DNA of 64,000 nucleotides, taken from contig OX326959.1 of the NCBI GenBank assembly GCA_946800325.1, forward strand, positions 44,639,566 through 44,703,565, given 5' to 3'. Below the pieces are notes generated by a model that saw only the letters and a program-made list of their open reading frames with translations, did not search any database and was not told where the DNA came from. Below, piece after piece: positions 49,561 to 62,321 of this stretch. The stretch is from Luzula sylvatica. Lineage: Eukaryota; Streptophyta; Magnoliopsida; Poales; Juncaceae. The translations under genes were made by a program, and so were the position numbers. Numbering within the stretch: position 1 is the stretch's first letter; the number at the start of each line of letters is the position of its first letter.

Positions 49561-52500
49561 TTGTATCACCATTCACCATATATGAAGAGAACTATCGTCA
49601 CATTTTTTCTTAATCGATTAGGATTAGGATATGGATCTGGTATGGACTTCACTGGTATAGCAGAACATGTTCGTTTTATATCTTGTATCATGTGGAGTTT
49701 ATAATATTATAAAAATATATATATATATGATAAATTTGATTGTCCAATTTATTTGTTTATACTAATATCAAGCATGAATTGAAATAGTGAAATATTAACA
49801 AACAATTAAGTTAATTAATCTAAATCTAACTCATTTAAAATATGATGACATAAAAATATGATTTAATATAAATCGCTCAAATGAAATTCATAAAATATTT
49901 ACTTTATAATAACTATTTATTAGAACTAATTATATATCATGTTGAAGTAAAAGTAATTCAACTTGGATTTCAACTAAAATAATGTTTAATTGATAAACTA
50001 ATGGTCAATCAATTCATAGACATAGTGGTTATGCATAGTAGTTACGTATCTTGCTTAAGATACTAGAGACAATTCAAATTTGGTTGGTATATCGAAATGG
50101 AATATGTTCATTGTTTCTTAATAATTTCTTACTTGAGAAAACTCAAATAAAAAAAAAAACACTAATTAAAAAAATTTAAACTAAAATAAAGAAAAATATT
50201 CATTTTTACTCTCTAAATTATTGTCAAATGTTCAATGTGTCTCATAAACTTTAATTATTTCCAATCAACTCCATAAACTATCAAATTTATTTAATTAACT
50301 TCATTCATTCATTAAATGATGTGGCATTGCCAACATGTAATAATTTTTTTGTTGCTATATATATTTGGTTTACGGGTTTGTGTTGTTTTAATATCTTAAT
50401 ATTTGGATTTTATTGTTTCAATATTATTATATTTAATCAAAATTATTTGACATGACAATCAAAATATTTTTTATGACATGTCACATGTACAATCATTATT
50501 TAACGGACGGAGGGGTTAATTGAATAAAATTTATAATTCAGAAATGATTGACAAATTAAAATTTAGAGGATACATTAAATATCTGACAATAATTTATAAA
50601 ATTAAAATAGATTTTTTTCTAAAATAAATGCAGCACAAAAAGCTAGCTTCTTTTGATCATAGAGGAACCTATAATGATTATTTTAGCTTGTCCTACCAAT
50701 AAAAAAATATATAAGAAGTCTATGGACACACTCATTTGATCCTTTGACTAGTTTCTTAAGAGTTGTTTTCAAATCCCTTTTTTATATACAAGTAAAATAA
50801 TTCTTTTCTTTTTAAGGAAAAAAAATAAAATAACTGGTAACTCGGTTTTACTTTCAAACAATCAGATTGTACAAATTTCGTTTCCATTGTTTGATAAATC
50901 AATTTGTATTATATACAAAAAAAATTATAATCATAATCATAATAAACAATAAACTTTGCACCGTAAATAAAATAGTGATGTGAAAATAAGAAAGGGTAAT
51001 TTGGATAGATATGAAAAAATAATTAAAAATTCGTGGGCCTCCATGCACGAGAGAGGACGATACTATTGCGGCCCACGTAGATAGCTATGTCTTACCAAAT
51101 GATATTGACATTACCCATAATACTTGAATTTACCTTTCTGCCCTTCTATGCAAATAATTTAGAGGCTAGGGTTATGGGTCTTGCAAAGATTCATGATTTT
51201 GGATTAAAACAACAATGCTAAAGATCTATAAATGATTCATTAAAATTTATATATATAGAAGGATGATAAAAAAAAATTAATTGGAAGGGTGAAATAGTCA
51301 TCTCACTTTTTAAATTAATGTTGTACAGTCAATGCAGGTGATGTTTTGTTTTGGGGTACCAACTCCCTTTTGTTTAGTTTTGATTAGGAAAGAAAAAAAT
51401 CACATTTGGTTTCTAATAGACAAATGGGCACAAAATAAATAATATGTCAAATTATTTGGGTATTTTTGCTTATGAGCACTTCATTTTATTTACCAGCATT
51501 ATGACGTGTTTTCATATATGAATCTTCTATTGCTTTTCCCCTCTTTTGTCTTGTCCTTGAATAAACCTATTATTCATGTGAAAGAGAATTAAGCAAGGGT
51601 CTATTCAAAAAGAGACCTTTTGCAATGAATCATGACTTTTAAAATGGTATATTCCTTATCATTCTTGGCTTGCCTTTCTTTCTATAATGGACACATTATT
51701 CATGTGTTCTATGTATGAGTCATTTCATTCATATTTTATTTCATAAAATCTTCTTTTATAAAGGTTTATTGATTTATGCATTCATATAATTGTATTTTGT
51801 GGGTCTTTGGGGTGTGATTTAGATTAGAAGCAACTAATTTCAAATAATAGTTTCACAAAAATACCAAATTTGTAATGGGGTTAATTATCTTCCTCGAGTT
51901 TGGGGAGAAAAATATTTTTAGAGGTGTTAGGTTAATTAGTGTACATGTACAAGTACAATACGATAAGTCATAACTGGCCCATCATGTATACATCACATTG
52001 TTGAATCAAAAGATGCTCTCTTATCAATTAGCAAGGGAAATAAAGCATAGATATATACTATTTGAAAATGATTTGAGACGCCCATTTAAACCACCCATAT
52101 TGTTGTCTGAGTACGACGTTGCGAAAGGAAGAAAAAAAATATTGTATTGTCATGCGGAAGGTTGTAGACTATCTCGGAACAATAATAAATATGTGTCGTA
52201 TAATGTTGATCAATAGAAAATAATTTAACTTTTACTTTTTGAAAAAATATTATTTATCTTTTACCTGCCAAATAAATCATTATAATTCTCTCATATTGAT
52301 TTTTGAATACTAATGTGTGTTTTAATTGATTGTGTGTGTCTTTGTCTTTGTATGAAATTCTATTTTGAATACTAATATTTTTTTGCCCATCAAATATAAA
52401 TTTATATCTTTTTAATGTACTTTTTCTAATATAACGATATTGTTTTATTTGTTCGATTATACCTTTTATTTATTAATAATACTTTAACACTAGTCATATC

Positions 52501-53255
52501 ATTTTACATGTCCAGTACTTCTTTGTTCAATATAATTTATTTGTGATACCAGTACGTCTTTTTATTTCTATAACACATACATTAGTACTTGTGGTATATA
52601 TTTTTATTAAGTATTAGTATTTTCTTTTAATATAACAAGTATGTGTATCTCTTTCGGTTCCGCCGATATTTTTTTTTAATATTGCTATATTTTGTTAGAA
52701 AGTTAGCACGCTTGAGAAAAAAATGTTGTCTAATATACATTCTTGAAATTAAAATTATGTTGATCAATAATTGTTAACTTTGATAATAAGACAATATTAA
52801 TACTCAATTCAATCTTAGAAACTACACACCATGTAAAATATGGGGATATTTACAATAAGAACCATCATATTATATTTAAATACTCAATTAAGTAATTGAA
52901 GTGTCACATCATCCAAGATATTAATCAATATAAATTCATTAAAACTTTTTGTCATTGCATGGCCTAACTATGAGATAATAATAGTGCCATGTGTAACACA
53001 AAGATCCCATCCAATCAAAACAAACCAGGCATAACTTATAATAATTTATGTAAGCAAATTCAAAAAAGAAAATTATGTAAGCAATATCAACTATTTATAA
53101 ATAAACAAGATACATTTCATTGTCAAAACAAAAACTAAAAATTATTAATTTGAAGCCCAACGATTTTATTTGATACACACAAATAAAGGCCCAAAAAAAT
53201 ACTCTTAACTCAATTCAAACATTTATTATTTTCATATCGAGTTTGATTATCCGAC
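49561..53255. other. AT-rich intergenic region
   Basis: No convincing gene. Short open frames (such as 51998-52216) have no family resemblance or splice context. One probable MITE (50,211-50,602) is listed separately. Confidence 0.5.
50211..50602. mobile_element. Probable MITE with long imperfect inverted repeats
   Basis: The left edge TAAATTATTGTCAAATGTTC and the inverted right edge TAAATTATTGTCAGATATTT match, and similarity continues inward (TTTAATT, CAATCA, TTCAATTAAC-type words flanking an ATTTAACGGACGGAGGGG segment). No clear target duplication. Confidence 0.45.
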
Positions 53256-53743
53256 TCAAAGCTTTGACGAAACCTTATTTCTTTTATTTTGTAAATTTGC
53301 TTTAACATTATACAAAACTCCATGAACTTCTAAAAAATACGGGTGAGTAGCCCTTTTCACATTTTCGATCCAGTCCTTTATTTTCGGGTACGGTTGAAAA
53401 ATTCCCTCTCTATCTTCTTCATCGACAAGTACAACCTATCAAATCATTTAATTTCCAATTAATACAGGGACTACTCCGTAAAGGCGTAAACAATATAAAG
53501 TTGAGGTTATTTTGGTAAAAAAAATACCTCTAATTGCATGAGTTCACAAACAAGGCTTAAATCCGCAATTGACGGCTTCGAATTGCCCAATAAGAACTTT
53601 GAATCATTTTTGAGATAAATTGATTCGATTTTTGAAAGAGACGAAATTAAAATTTACTCTCCTTTTTTTTGCGGCATGTGCATTTAATGTTGCGCCGAGT
53701 GCACCGAGGAAAGGAGCCAAAGTGCCGTTGACAACATAAATCA

Positions 53744-55184
53744 CTGACAAAACAAAGCAAGATCGATGGAATTAAATTAATTTAAGAAAATTTTCAAAAA
53801 ACAAAAAAACTTTTCTGAGTATTTTTAGAAAACACTTTCAATTTTATAGTAAGTACCTTGAAGATATTTTAATAAAAAAATAAAAAATGAAATGACCTTA
53901 CAAAGTTAAAATAGCTGCTAAAACATATATTTTTTCTGCCAATCAAGATGATTAATTTTTTCATATTGTTATTTATTTTTTATTATTTGATATTAGGTTT
54001 TATGAAAAAGATGTGATAAATAAAATATAGAGATTACATGAATATTGCATAGAGTACCTTTCTTGTTATTCCAAATTCGTACATGTTAACAATATTCATG
54101 GAGATCTTTTTAAATAATTAAAAGTACAAAGTGGGTTCTAGTTAAAATCAAATATAAAAAATAAATGGGTATTTTGGTCACAAAAAAAAAACTAAGACTA
54201 TCTAATGTTAAGTTTAACCACTATACTACTATAGTATAAGCTAATTATTAAATTGTACCAACTTAAAAATGACAAAAGTATTGCAATTATTAGAATTAAT
54301 TTAGCTATCTAACTTGTACATTTTCTATTGACTTCCCAGCTCCCAAAAGTACCAATATAATTTATCAATTATTATTTAGTAATGATATGGTGAAAATTAA
54401 TGTTGAGTGATTACTAATTTAGACAATTATACATTGCATAACTACTAAATTTTGACAGGGTAATCTAACTAATTATACAAATAAAAGTTTAGTAACAACA
54501 TTGGGGAAATAAAAAATATATATATATAATTAAAACTAGAGCAACCAGTTTGGATAGTTAAATTTTGAATGACTAAAACTTGACAATGTGATGTCATTTG
54601 TATAAATAAAAAAATTAGTGAGAAAAATTTGACAATTAATAGTTGATTGAAGAATTTAGACAATTATAAAATTTGGTGACAAGGTTGAGAGAAATAATCT
54701 AAATTTGGATAAATCAAAATTTTGATGACAACGCATAGACAATTAAAGATTGTGTTACTTTCTTGGAATTTAAATATTAAGTAACTACAAATTGACCGAG
54801 TAATCTGATTTGGACAAATAAAAAATTTAGTAACAACATGATGATAATTGATAACTAAAAATTGAGTGAAAAAAATCTGAACAAAGAAGATAGTTTTCTA
54901 AACAGAACAAAGCAAGGTGTAGAATTATATTTTTTTTTTTTCAAAAAAACTGATTTTTTTCAAGAATTATTTGAATTGTTGGACATTAATTAATTTTATA
55001 TAATTGTTTTTCCAATTTTTCAAGTTCAAAGTTAAAAAGAATATTTGGGTAGACTGAATTTTATAGAATGATGATGTTTTAATTTTTTTATTAAAATTGT
55101 TGGTGATTTTTTAAAAGGTTTTATATGGAATTACTGGGAAATGATTTAATCATAGAAATTGTACTTATATGGGTAGCGTTATAT
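53744..55184. other. Expanded intron 5 of the GST pseudogene
   Basis: About 1.4 kb of AT-rich DNA absent from the intact GST copy. Phrases such as AATTTAGTAACAACA and GACAATTATA recur loosely between 54,400 and 54,870, suggesting a degenerate tandem repeat. No gene is visible. Confidence 0.4.
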
Positions 55185-55624
55185 GGGTAGCGTTATTGCA
55201 AGAGCCAACATGGCTAAATTGAGAGTGGTTTCAATTTTGTTTTATCAAATGACCGTTATACCCCTGTTAATGATGAATTGATGATTGATATTTCTTGCAT
55301 TTATCTATTAGTTTATCACTTTCCATAAAATCTTTCATATATAAAAAATATTTTTATTCTTAATTTTTTTCATCATAAAAAAAAACAATTAAATTGTAAC
55401 ATGTCATATATATTTAAATATGAAAATTAATATATATTGGTTAGATTTAGTTTTTTCATATTATTAGGAAAAATATTTTTGCATTATTCATGGAAGATAT
55501 AAATAATAGTATATAAGTATAATAAATATCAATCACCATAAATAAGGGTATAGTGGTCCTTTGATTAAAAAAAATTAAAATCGCTCTCAATTTATCCACG
55601 TTAGCTCTTGCAATAGCGTCACCC
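55185..55624. mobile_element. Hairpin-type MITE, ~440 bp
   Basis: The left arm starts GGGTAGCGTTATTGCAAGAG. The right arm, reverse-complemented, starts GGGTGACGCTATTGCAAGAG. Similarity continues inward (AAATTGAGAG, then ATCAAATGACC/ATCAAAGGACC and ATACCC) so the element can fold nearly end to end. The first 14 bases of the left end are duplicated just outside (TATATGGGTAGCGT). TAT on both sides may be the target duplication, but this is uncertain. It sits in intron 5 of the GST pseudogene. Confidence 0.65.
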
Positions 55625-56779
55625 TATTGGAAAATATAGTTTTATGGAAAGTTGATTTTGTCAAAACGATGAAATTGTGAAAATATAGAAAAATTTAATT
55701 AAACTAAATTATACAATTAATTTTACTATATATTACAATTAATTTTACTATTATGAGAACTTTAGAGTCACAAAAAAATAATTTAGAGGGTTTATATGCA
55801 AAAATGAAGTTTGTAAGGCAAAAAAATATGTAAAATTTTCTTACTCGATCCGCGTCTTAAATTGGAATGATGCCAGTCCAAAACGGAATCGATTTTTGAT
55901 CTAGCCATAAGATCATTTGGATACCTTTTTTCAGGGGCAAAATTGTAATTTTCATTAATCGAGACATAATAGTAAATACCAACAAAAAGTAAGTTTAAAA
56001 AAAAATGTATAAAACATACCAGTGATCTGGTATTGAAGGAAACAAACAAGAAAGATATCTCAATATTGCATGACTGTTAAATTAATAAAGTAATTAGATA
56101 AATTGAGAAAAAGGGCCTAGTTGAAATTATTATAAGTTTACGAGGTAAATTGAAAAGATACCTCTAGGCAAGCTTGAATCTACCATCCATTATTGCTGGA
56201 ACTTGCTGCATTGGATTTACTTCTGCATAAAAAAATAGCATGTTTATGTATTTCTTTTACTGATATGGAAATAGAAGAAAATAGGGGCGTACTCGTAAAT
56301 TCGGCAGTTCTGTGTTGGCCCCTGGAGGGTTCTATTCTTACTTCCTCGTAATCGATTCGGTTAACCCTGAAATATCAAGTAATTTCAGTATTTTACCCAA
56401 TTATATTGTAAAATCAAAATCGTTCCTGAATAGATTCAACAATAATGTATTCTTTTTGGAAGTATATGTCATTATAACTTAATTAAGAACTAATTGAATG
56501 ATTTACACTTACTGAGCTTATTGTGGTACGAATCTTATCTAAAAAGATCAAAATTAGAGAAATTCGAGGGGTAAATTGAAGATTACAGCACGAGAAGGCT
56601 GAGACATTCGATCCGCATAAACCTTCAACACCATCTTTTGGCATGAAATTTACTAACTTACCAGCAAAGAAAAGAACGAGAAGAGAGAAAATAAACCGGG
56701 AATATGTTGACCGGTTTAATAAACTCGGAATTATATTCCCGGATTATGAATTCTAATTTAATTTAGTTCATTAATTGGG

Positions 56780-57920
56780 GACTCATGTTTGATTTTGTGG
56801 ATTATGATGGATTGTTTTTCAATATCCATGATTTCAAATACAATCCATTGTATGAATTGGTGAATTATGGTGAAATCATGAATAAGAAGGTGGATATTGT
56901 TATACACCAAAAAATTTGGTATTTCAAATACATGAATATAGCTATCTATGTATTTCATTATAATATTATTTCTTCAAATTATATTCATAAATAATAATTA
57001 TATTATATTTATATTATATTATATTATACAATAATAATATTATATTATACACTATCATATAATGTAATATAATATAATTAATATACAAAAATGTAAAACA
57101 ATATATAATACAAAAATAAAATAAAATAATATGATATAATATAATACAATATAGTATAAAATAATATAATACATAATATAATATAAAACATTATAATATA
57201 ATATAATATAAGGTAATATAATATAATATAATATAATATAATATAGTATAATTTAGTATAATATAAAACAATATAATATATAATACAATGATATATAATA
57301 TAACATCATATAATATCATAAAATATAATATAATATAAAACAATATAATATATTATATTATATTGTATAATATGTAATATAATATAAATATCATATCATA
57401 TCATATAATATCAAATAATATAATATAATATACATAAATTAAAGAAATATAATATAATATTATGTTATATTATCTAATAAGAATTAAATAACATAACATA
57501 ATATAAAGTAGTATAATGTTATAAAATATTATATAATGTAATATAAAATAATATAATATAATATTAAAATAATATCATATCATATCGTATAATATAATGT
57601 AATATAATATTATATTATATAATATCAAGTAATATAATATAATATAATATAACATAATATAAAACAATATAATATAATATAAAAAAATGTAGTCTAATAT
57701 AATATAATAAAGGATTAAATATTAAAATATTAAAATCATGGATTTTGTATCAAGAATCAAACAAAGGATTTTATATACATGTATTACCAAATACAACAAA
57801 TCAAACAACTTTCATGGTTTATCAAATACATGGATAGTGAAATACATGTACTTCACGTATCCATGTATATCAAAATCCCTCAAATCAAACATGAAGGAGA
57901 AAAATAAACCAGGAGCATGG
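56780..57920. repeat. Possible inverted-repeat element with an internal (AATAT)n array
   Basis: Between 56,996 and about 57,715 the DNA is almost wholly AATAT/TATAA-type pentanucleotide repeats with CATA variants. The flanks are distantly inverted: TCATGTTTGATTTTGTGG at 56,783 and, on the other strand, TCATGTTTGATTTGAGGG near 57,893, with CAAATACATG words nearby on both sides. This suggests an old element whose middle became a microsatellite. It separates the two GST copies. Confidence 0.5.
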
Positions 57921-58285
57921 GACTAATATTATATTTCGAAATATATCATATAAACAAGCTCAATAAGATAAGATTTTCTCTCGTCGTATTAATTTGTCCC
58001 TTATTAGAATGTAAGGTTTAGTTTTTTCATTGAATTTGGTAAAACTCAAATTTATTATATTATTCCAAACTATAATCTTTCCAAATTTGTTGTCCGCAGA
58101 AACCATTTCCCATAATAATTTACATCAGCAACATCCAACTGTTTATAAATAAAGAAGATTCATTTCATTGTCAAAAACAAAATAGAAATTATAAATTCGA
58201 AGCGCGACAATTCCCAAAAAAAAAAAAAATACTCGGAACTCAATTCGAACATTTATTATTTTGATATTAAGTTTGATTATCCAAC

Positions 58286-59746
58286 TCAAAGCTTTGATGA
58301 AACGATATTTCTTTTATTTTGTAACTTTGCTTTAACTTTATATAAAATCCCATGAACTTCTAAAAAATACGGGTGAGTGGCCCTTTTCACATTTTCAATC
58401 CAGTCCTTTACTTTCGGGTACGGTTGCAAAATTCTCTCTTTATCTTCTTCATCCACAACCTATCAAACCATTCGATTTCTGATCAATACAGGGACTATTC
58501 TGTAAATAATAAAATGTTGAGGGGTATTTCAGTAAAAATACCTCCAATTGCATGAGTTCACAAACAAGGCTTAAATCCGCTATTGACGGCTTAGAATTGC
58601 CCAATAAGAATTTTGAATCATTTTTGAGATAAATTGATTCGATTTTTGAAAGAGACGAAATTAGAATTTTTTCGCCTTCTTCTGTGGCTTTTGGATTTAA
58701 TGCTGCACCAAGTGCAGGAGCCAAAGTACCGCTGAAAACATAAATCACTAAAAAAAAGAAATATCAATAAAATTCATTTTAGAAAACCCTACAATTTTAG
58801 ATTCCCCTTTTTACAAGGGTATGTATGTAAAGAAATGTGATTTTCTTACTTGATCCGCGTCTTAAATTGGAATGATGCCAGTCTAAAATGGAATCGATTT
58901 TTGCTCTCGTCGTCAGATCATTTGGATACCTTTGCAGGGGTAAAATGGTAATTTTCGATAATTGAAGTAAAATTTAAAAAAGTGAAAGAAAAATGCATAA
59001 AAAGCGCACCAGTGGTCAGGTATAGAAGGAAACGAACAAGAAAGATATCTCAATATTGCATGGCTGTTAATTAATTAACTAATTAGATAAATTGAGAAAA
59101 AGGACCTAGTTGAAAGTTTACAAAGTTTACGAGGGAGTAAATTGTATAAGATACCTCTCTGAAAGCTTGAATCTACCATCCATTATTGCTGGAACTTGCT
59201 TCATTGGATTTATTTCTGCATCAAAAAGAAATTATAATAACAATAATAACATTATGTTGTATATTTCTTACTGATATGTAAATAGAAGAAAATTAGGGGC
59301 TTACTCGCAAATTCGGCAGTTCTATGTTCACCTTTCGAGAGATCTATTTTCACTTCATCGTAATCAATTCGATTAATCCTGACATATCATGCAATTTTAC
59401 ATAATTAGAATCTAAAATCAAAATAGGTCCTTCATGGATTCAAAAGGACTGTAACTCTTTTAGTTCGAATTAACAAACCCATACAATAAGTTCGAAGTAT
59501 ATTTTATTGTAACCCTAATTAAGAACTAATTGAATCGTGCAGCTTAAGGATCTCTTACTAAGTTAATTATGGTACCGAATGGTACAAACCGATACCGATC
59601 CAATACCAGTACTAGTAAGACGGTTCTTATCTAAAATGATGAAAATTAGAGAAAATTGAAGGGGTAAATCGATCAAATTACTTGCAAAAGATAATTATAG
59701 CACGAGATGGCTGCGATAATCGATCGGCATAAACCTTCAACCCCAT
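58286..59746 (-). CDS. Theta-class glutathione S-transferase (intact copy 2)
   Basis: Conjugates glutathione to, or reduces, hydroperoxides and other electrophiles; plant theta GSTs have glutathione peroxidase activity. Seven exons in frame: 59746-59682, 59378-59305, 59215-59155, 59063-59010, 58929-58850, 58747-58542 and 58459-58286, giving 237 residues, a normal length. The thioredoxin-like N-domain begins KVYADRLSQPSRAIIIFCK and includes the Ser-Arg active-site region (S13-R15), VPAIMDG and ESHAILRYL (SNAIL-like glutathione-binding motif). The helical C-domain has YPNDL, DWHHSNLRRGS, FLLGNSKPSIADLSLVCELM and KDWIENVKRATHPYF. The C-terminus is NIVSSKL, ending in the tripeptide SKL, a type 1 peroxisomal signal. 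The adjacent degenerate copy (53256-56634) shows this locus duplicated in tandem. Confidence 0.92.
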
Positions 59747-60031
59747 CTCTGTTGTCTTTCCTCTTTGGTAATGGTATCGAAGCTCTCTTCTTTCTTGTCA
59801 AAGGCGATCACTGATTCACTGTAGCAAAGTAGATAATTAGAGATTACTAGCAAAGATAAGATTCATAAGAGCGAGAAAAATAAATGTAAACCGGGAATCC
59901 GTTTACGAGTTTTAGAAACTTGGAATTATATTCTCGGATTTAGTTCAATATGGGAGTTAGGAATATAATTAATTCTTTTTTTTATTTGGGCCGGGAATGA
60001 GGATAAATTAGTTCTGTTTTGAATAATACAT
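59747..60031. other. Upstream region of the intact GST
   Basis: Shares the words ACCGGGAAT and GGAATTATATTC with the sequence upstream of the pseudogene (56,690-56,745), so the duplication included the promoter. No defined motif recognised. Confidence 0.4.
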
Positions 60032-60040
60032 TTAAAAAAA

Positions 60041-60968
60041 GGAAATTTTTTAGATGTAACCAAGTTTTTAAACTTTATACCCGAAATAACCAAGTTTTGA
60101 ACATAATTCTCAAAATGTCTTTTGCGGGGTACCATTCAGCGTCTTTTTTAAATTGCGGGGAACCATTCAGCGCCTTTGTTTACCGAGTAATTAAGGCAGT
60201 TAAATAAAGGCGCCGAATGAAACATCGCCGGGCGCTGAATGACGGGCGCTGAATGAATCCGCGCCATATTCACAGATATTTTAAAAAAAAAAATATTCCA
60301 ATCCAAGATGTACCCGCCGAATTCTCCATTATTTAGTTATTACGTTCAATTATATTGATAATTAAGATATATAATTAAATATTCAGTAAAATTTATTCAA
60401 ATTTATGAATTTGAATGAATATTAATTATGTATTAAATTAACAGCTAATATGTAATGGTTATTATTTTAATTAAATATACGAATCGAAATTATCCAAATT
60501 TTATCATAACATTCCTATGTTATAATTAGTATATTTAATTAAAATGATAACCAGTACATGTTAGCTGTTAACTTAATCCATAATTAATAATTATTCGAAT
60601 TCATAAATTGGAATAAATTTTACTGAATATTTAATTATATATCTTAATTATCAATATAATTGAACGTAATAACTAAATAATAGAGAATTCGGCGGGTACA
60701 TCTTGGATTGGAATAATTTTTTTTTTTAAATATCCGTGAATATGGCGCGGATTCATTCAGCGCCCGTCATTCAGCGCCCGGCGATGTTTCATTCGGCGCC
60801 TTTATTTAACCGTCTTAATTACTCGGTAAACAAAGGCGCTGAATGGTTCCCCGCAATTTAAAAAAGGCGCTGAATGGTACCCCGCAAAAGACATTTTGAA
60901 AATTATGTTCAAAACTTGGTTATTTCGGGTATAAAGTTTAAAAACTTGGTTACATCTAAAAAATTTCC
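60041..60968. mobile_element. Palindromic foldback Mutator-like MITE, 928 bp
   Basis: The whole element is a near-perfect inverted repeat: two arms of about 450 bp around a short centre near 60,500. Both ends read GGAAATTTTTTAGATGTAAC inward. TTAAAAAAA lies directly outside each end (60032-60040 and 60969-60977), a perfect 9-bp target duplication, as in the Mutator superfamily. The arms carry several GCGCTGAATG/CATTCAGCGC copies. No coding capacity; the short open frames inside are palindrome shadows. The high arm identity suggests a young insertion. Confidence 0.88.
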
Positions 60969-60977
60969 TTAAAAAAA

Positions 60978-62248
60978 CTAATATGCATTTCTTTTAGTAC
61001 AATTATATTTATATGTCTTTTAAAATTAATTTCAATACATGGCCTTATACATATAGTTAATAACAATTTATATTTTTAATTAAATATTATAAATCATTTG
61101 CAATTGATTTTTGTAATAACACTCTAAAAAATTAAATTGTCACGTGTCGATGCCTGGTCAGTCGCGACTATTAGACGCTCCCTTCATTAAAAAAATTCAA
61201 TATTAATTGTTTGACCATTTAATTCAATGTTTTTTGTATTGGATGGTGTTTTTTATTTGTTAATTATATCTTTTGAGACTTTAAACCATCCAATTTTTTC
61301 CTATAATATTTAAAAAAGTTTGGCATGATGAATCTCCATTTTATCAATAAATGTGAGAAGTTTTTTTTGTTATCTATTATTATATTTGGTTTATTTGACT
61401 AAGATTTGAATGAATTGGAAATGAAATAAAAGTGGACATCTCTATTTCTTTTAATGGAAAAAAATATGAATGGGTAATTGAGAAAACCACTTCAAACTAA
61501 ATTAATTAATATTTAATCAAAAAATAAATTAATCAATTCGATCGTAATGCAAATTGCAGTATGATTTGTTCTTCGTATATTTTTATTTAATATATTCGAT
61601 CGATAATAAATAATTTGTGCTTTTTTTTCGAGTAAAATTGTTTGCAATTAGAATTTCACAAAGAAAAGTTGTGTGATTTTATAATTTTCAAAATAACTAT
61701 ATTACAAAAAATGCAATATTTAACAATATTATAGAAAACTACATATATATTCAGCAAGTTTATTATTTCAAAGATAAATAAAACAGTATATTAAGAACTG
61801 AATTAATTGCCATAGATTTAATTTTGCCACTCATTAGTCATAACTTCATTTATACATGGTGCAAGCCATGTTCTCCTCTTCATACAAAAAATAATAAATA
61901 AAAACTAATCCCAAAATAAAATATAAATTTCCTAATAATGATTTATTAGTGGTTTCAAAAATTAGCAGGAAATTATTTACTTTTATAAATGGATGCATCC
62001 AGTAGTTTTGAAACGGAGATGACTTTGTCAACTGGAAATGGGCCGGACGTGGCACCATGCAATGTTATTTCTTCTCCATTAATTCTCCTCTAACGATTTT
62101 CATTCTATTTTTCTCCTCTTTTAGCTCCTACTATTCACCATTTTGTCTCTCTTCATCCACCTCTTTCTTCCTCTTCTTCTCTCTCTCTCTCTCTCCATCT
62201 GTTCTTCACGTTGGATCATCGCCATTGATTGATTGACGAAAGCAAAAC
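60978..62248. other. Intergenic region and ADF promoter/5' UTR
   Basis: AT-rich with no gene. The last ~150 bp before the ADF start codon are pyrimidine-rich and include a (CT)n run near 62,180-62,195, typical of a plant 5' leader. Confidence 0.45.
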
Positions 62249-62273
62249 ATGGTCAGTCTCTCTCTCTCTATCT

Positions 62274-62321
<48 letters not shown>

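Larger units (their letters stand above)
53256..56634 (-). pseudogene. Decayed theta-class glutathione S-transferase (copy 1)
   Basis: Exon-for-exon copy of the intact GST at 58286-59746. Recognisable exons: 56634-56587, 56366-56293, 56222-56162, 56073-56020, 55924-55845, 53743-53528 and 53435-53256. Three lesions break it. A deletion removes the 3' end of exon 1 and its donor (the FCK codons). An in-frame TAG in exon 3 (56164-56166) replaces the GAG of copy 2. In exon 6 an extra base in a run of eight A shifts the frame, which then meets a stop. Theta-family sequence still shows: KVYADRMSQPSRA, YPNDLMARSKIDSVLDWHHS and PSIADLSLVCELMQLE in the alternate frame. Intron 5 has grown from ~100 bp to 2.1 kb, partly through a MITE. 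It is probably non-functional; the final exon is well preserved, so decay looks recent. Confidence 0.85.

Noticed and set aside
51998..52216. 72-codon frame in the intergenic region
   Set aside because: No splice context, no family resemblance, isolated in AT-rich DNA.
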